33,467 nt of DNA from Acetobacteraceae bacterium (lineage in GTDB: Bacteria; Pseudomonadota; Alphaproteobacteria; Acetobacterales; Acetobacteraceae): assembly GCA_027306955.1 (NCBI GenBank), contig DAHUXX010000031.1:1-33467 (forward strand), given 5' to 3'. The position numbers and the translations under genes were made by a program. The notes under the pieces were generated by a model, which ran no database searches, was not told the DNA's origin, and saw only the letters and a list, made by a program, of their open reading frames with translations. Of this stretch, positions 31,955 to 33,467 are shown piece after piece. Position 1 is the stretch's first letter. Every line of letters starts with the position of its first letter.

Positions 31955-33097
31955 ATGGACAACGAACTTCTTGCCAGGCTGACCGCCTGGCGCCGTCATC
32001 TGCATGCCCATCCGGGCCTCACCCTGCACGAGGAGGAAACCGCCGCCTTCGTCTGCGAGCGCCTCGCTGAGATGGGCGTTCCCCATCAGCGCGGCATCGG
32101 CACGAACGGCGTCGTTGCCACGATTTCACGCGGCAGCTCCAACCGCGCCGTGGGCCTGCGCGCGGACATGGACGCCCTGCCGATCACCGAGCAGACCGGC
32201 CTGGCGCATGCGTCCACCAATCCTGGCGTGATGCATGCCTGCGGCCATGACGGGCACACGACCAGCCTGCTCGGTGCCGCGGCGCTGCTGATGGCGGACC
32301 CCGACTGGTCCGGCACCGTGCACTTGGTGTTCCAGCCCGCCGAGGAGGGTGGCGGCGGCGCGCGGGCGATGATCGCCGACGGGCTGTTCCAGCGTTTCCC
32401 GATGGAGCGCATCTTCGGCTACCACAATTGGCCGGGACTCGAGGCCGGCACGGTCGCGGTGCATGACGGGCCGGTGATGGCGGCCGGCGCGAGGGTTTCC
32501 TTCGCGATCGAGGGTGCCGCGGGCCACGCGGCGCTGCCGCAGTTCACCCGCGACCCGGTGGTGGCCGCGGGGCACCTGATCGTGGCGCTGCAATCCATCG
32601 TCGCGCGCAATGTCGATCCGCTGGAATCGGCGGTGATCAGCATCGGCGTGATCCAGGGCGGCTCGGCGGCCAACCAGATTCCCGCCACGGTGAACCTGCA
32701 CGGCACCATGCGCTACTACCGCGACCACATCCGCGATGTGCTCGACGCCGGGGTGCGCCGCGTGGCCGCGGGGATCGCCGCGACCTGCGATGTCTCGATC
32801 GGGGTTGAAATGCGCTACGGCGTTGGTGCCACGGTCAACACGAAACCGGAGGCCGAGGTCGCGGCGGCGGCGGCGGAGCATGCGGGGCTGTCGCTGCGGC
32901 GCGACCTGCCGCCGGCGATGACCGGTGAGGATTTCGCCTGGTACCTGCGCGAGAAGCCTGGCGCCTTCGCCTGGATCGGCAACGGGCCGGACAGCGACGG
33001 GCGGGAACTGCATTCACCGCGCTACGATTTCAACGACGCGGTGCTGCCGGCGGCAAGCGCCTGGCTTGCGACCGTGGCGCGCGACGCGTTGCGCTGA
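31955..33097 (+). CDS. M20 family amidohydrolase (HipO/AbgB-like)
   Basis: 380 residues, zinc-dependent peptidase M20D type. Motifs are WRRHLHAHPGLTLHEEETA at the N-terminus, VGLRADMDALPITEQTG, MHACGHDGHT (Cys96-His98, His101), FQPAEEGGGG (Glu130, Glu131) and YHNWPGLEAG; the dimerisation lid domain is near residues 180-290 and MTGEDFAWYL is near the end. Such enzymes split N-acyl amino acids, e.g. hippurate or N-acetyl compounds; the substrate is not deducible. The ATG at 31955 aligns with family starts; the longer open frame from 31862 runs through the tandem repeat and is not supported. There is no signal peptide, so it is cytosolic. Confidence 0.95.
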   Translation: MDNELLARLTAWRRHLHAHPGLTLHEEETAAFVCERLAEMGVPHQRGIGTNGVVATISRGSSNRAVGLRADMDALPITEQTGLAHASTNPGVMHACGHDGHTTSLLGAAALLMADPDWSGTVHLVFQPAEEGGGGARAMIADGLFQRFPMERIFGYHNWPGLEAGTVAVHDGPVMAAGARVSFAIEGAAGHAALPQFTRDPVVAAGHLIVALQSIVARNVDPLESAVISIGVIQGGSAANQIPATVNLHGTMRYYRDHIRDVLDAGVRRVAAGIAATCDVSIGVEMRYGVGATVNTKPEAEVAAAAAEHAGLSLRRDLPPAMTGEDFAWYLREKPGAFAWIGNGPDSDGRELHSPRYDFNDAVLPAASAWLATVARDALR

Positions 33098-33122
33098 GCG
33101 GGCTCGCGGGAGGTCGCGCGCC

Positions 33123-33467
33123 TCAGATGATGCCGCGCAGGCTGGGGCCGGCCGCGACGCCGGCGATGGTCGCGGCGAGGCAGATCGCGACCGAGAGCAG
33201 CACGTTGACGGAAGCCGCCACCGGGTGGCCGGCGCGGATCAACTCCAGCGTCTGCAGGCTGAACGACGAGAAGGTTGTGTAGCCGCCGCAGAAGCCCACG
33301 ATGATCAGCGAGCGCATCGCGCTGCCCCCCGCCGCGACGTCGGCGAGGCCGATGATGAAGCTGCCGAGAATGTTGATGACCAGCGTGCCGAGCGGGAAAT
33401 CGAGCCCGAAAGCGCCGGCGAAGAGGATGCCGGTCCAGTAGCGGCCAACCGAACCGACGGCACCGCC
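33123..33467 (-). CDS. crcB: CrcB/Fluc fluoride ion channel (partial, N-terminus beyond window edge)
   Basis: The frame is open from base 33467 to the stop, 114 residues, lacking about the first ten. Four membrane segments are expected. Fluc signatures are GAVGSVGRYW, PLGTLVINILGSFIIG and VGFCGGYTTFSSFSLQTLEL, with the conserved asparagine and the TTFSSF phenylalanine box that line the fluoride pores. It forms dual-topology dimers that export fluoride. A shorter start at 33317 would remove half the protein and is rejected. Any fluoride riboswitch would lie outside the window. It converges with the M20 gene with a 25-base gap. Confidence 0.95.
   Translation of the reverse strand, partial: GGAVGSVGRYWTGILFAGAFGLDFPLGTLVINILGSFIIGLADVAAGGSAMRSLIIVGFCGGYTTFSSFSLQTLELIRAGHPVAASVNVLLSVAICLAATIAGVAAGPSLRGII

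Overview
The window reads as chromosome of a high-GC alphaproteobacterium, most likely Rhodospirillales and possibly Acetobacteraceae-like. The support is the gene order pcm - tolC-type porin - PopZ/DUF2497 - valS, an alphaproteobacterial DUF2852 gene, and a C-P lyase operon with the alphaproteobacterial DUF1045 partner. Coding is dense, many starts overlap the previous stop by 4 bases (ATGA/GTGA/TTGA), and no insertion sequence, CRISPR array or integrase was seen. No stretch over 300 bases lacks a gene.

Left part (1-8276), minus strand: pcm, a TolC-family outer-membrane channel, a PopZ-like polar organiser and valS. These are followed by a small operon of an ICMT-type membrane methyltransferase, a WxxGxW secreted protein and eutB, the ethanolamine ammonia-lyase large subunit, which is cut by the window edge. 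A tRNA-Cys points right at 8203-8276.

Middle (8277-16250): a 222-residue orphan protein with a GCT...HH signature like CNF1/BLF1-type Cys-His deamidases, then a TetR regulator and a DUF2852 gene behind a perfect inverted repeat. Next is a minus-strand trio: polytopic membrane protein, glycine-zipper/SH3 lipoprotein, and a 982-residue exported WD40-caspase with an intact His/Cys dyad. A divergent tRNA-Leu(CAA)/tRNA-Asn(GTT) pair follows. The caspase trio is the strongest candidate for a poorly described system.

Right-middle (16341-26546): phosphonate catabolism. A PhnF regulator and a variant PhnM paralogue are transcribed left. A tightly overlapped phnG-H-I-J-K-L-M-DUF1045 operon is transcribed right, with a GTCTAGAC-type operator between them. 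phnN lies apart on the minus strand upstream of a two-subunit CoA-transferase, with an FNR/FixK-like box at the junction. No phosphonate transporter (phnCDE) and no phnP is present here; the DUF1045 2H-phosphoesterase-like protein may fill the PhnP step.

Right part (26665-33467): a gamma-glutamyltransferase family enzyme and a beta-lactamase-fold serine hydrolase on plus, a repeat-rich secreted protein and otsA on minus, an M20 amidohydrolase on plus, and a crcB fluoride channel running off the right edge. Short tandem repeats occur in the otsA 3' end and upstream of the M20 gene.
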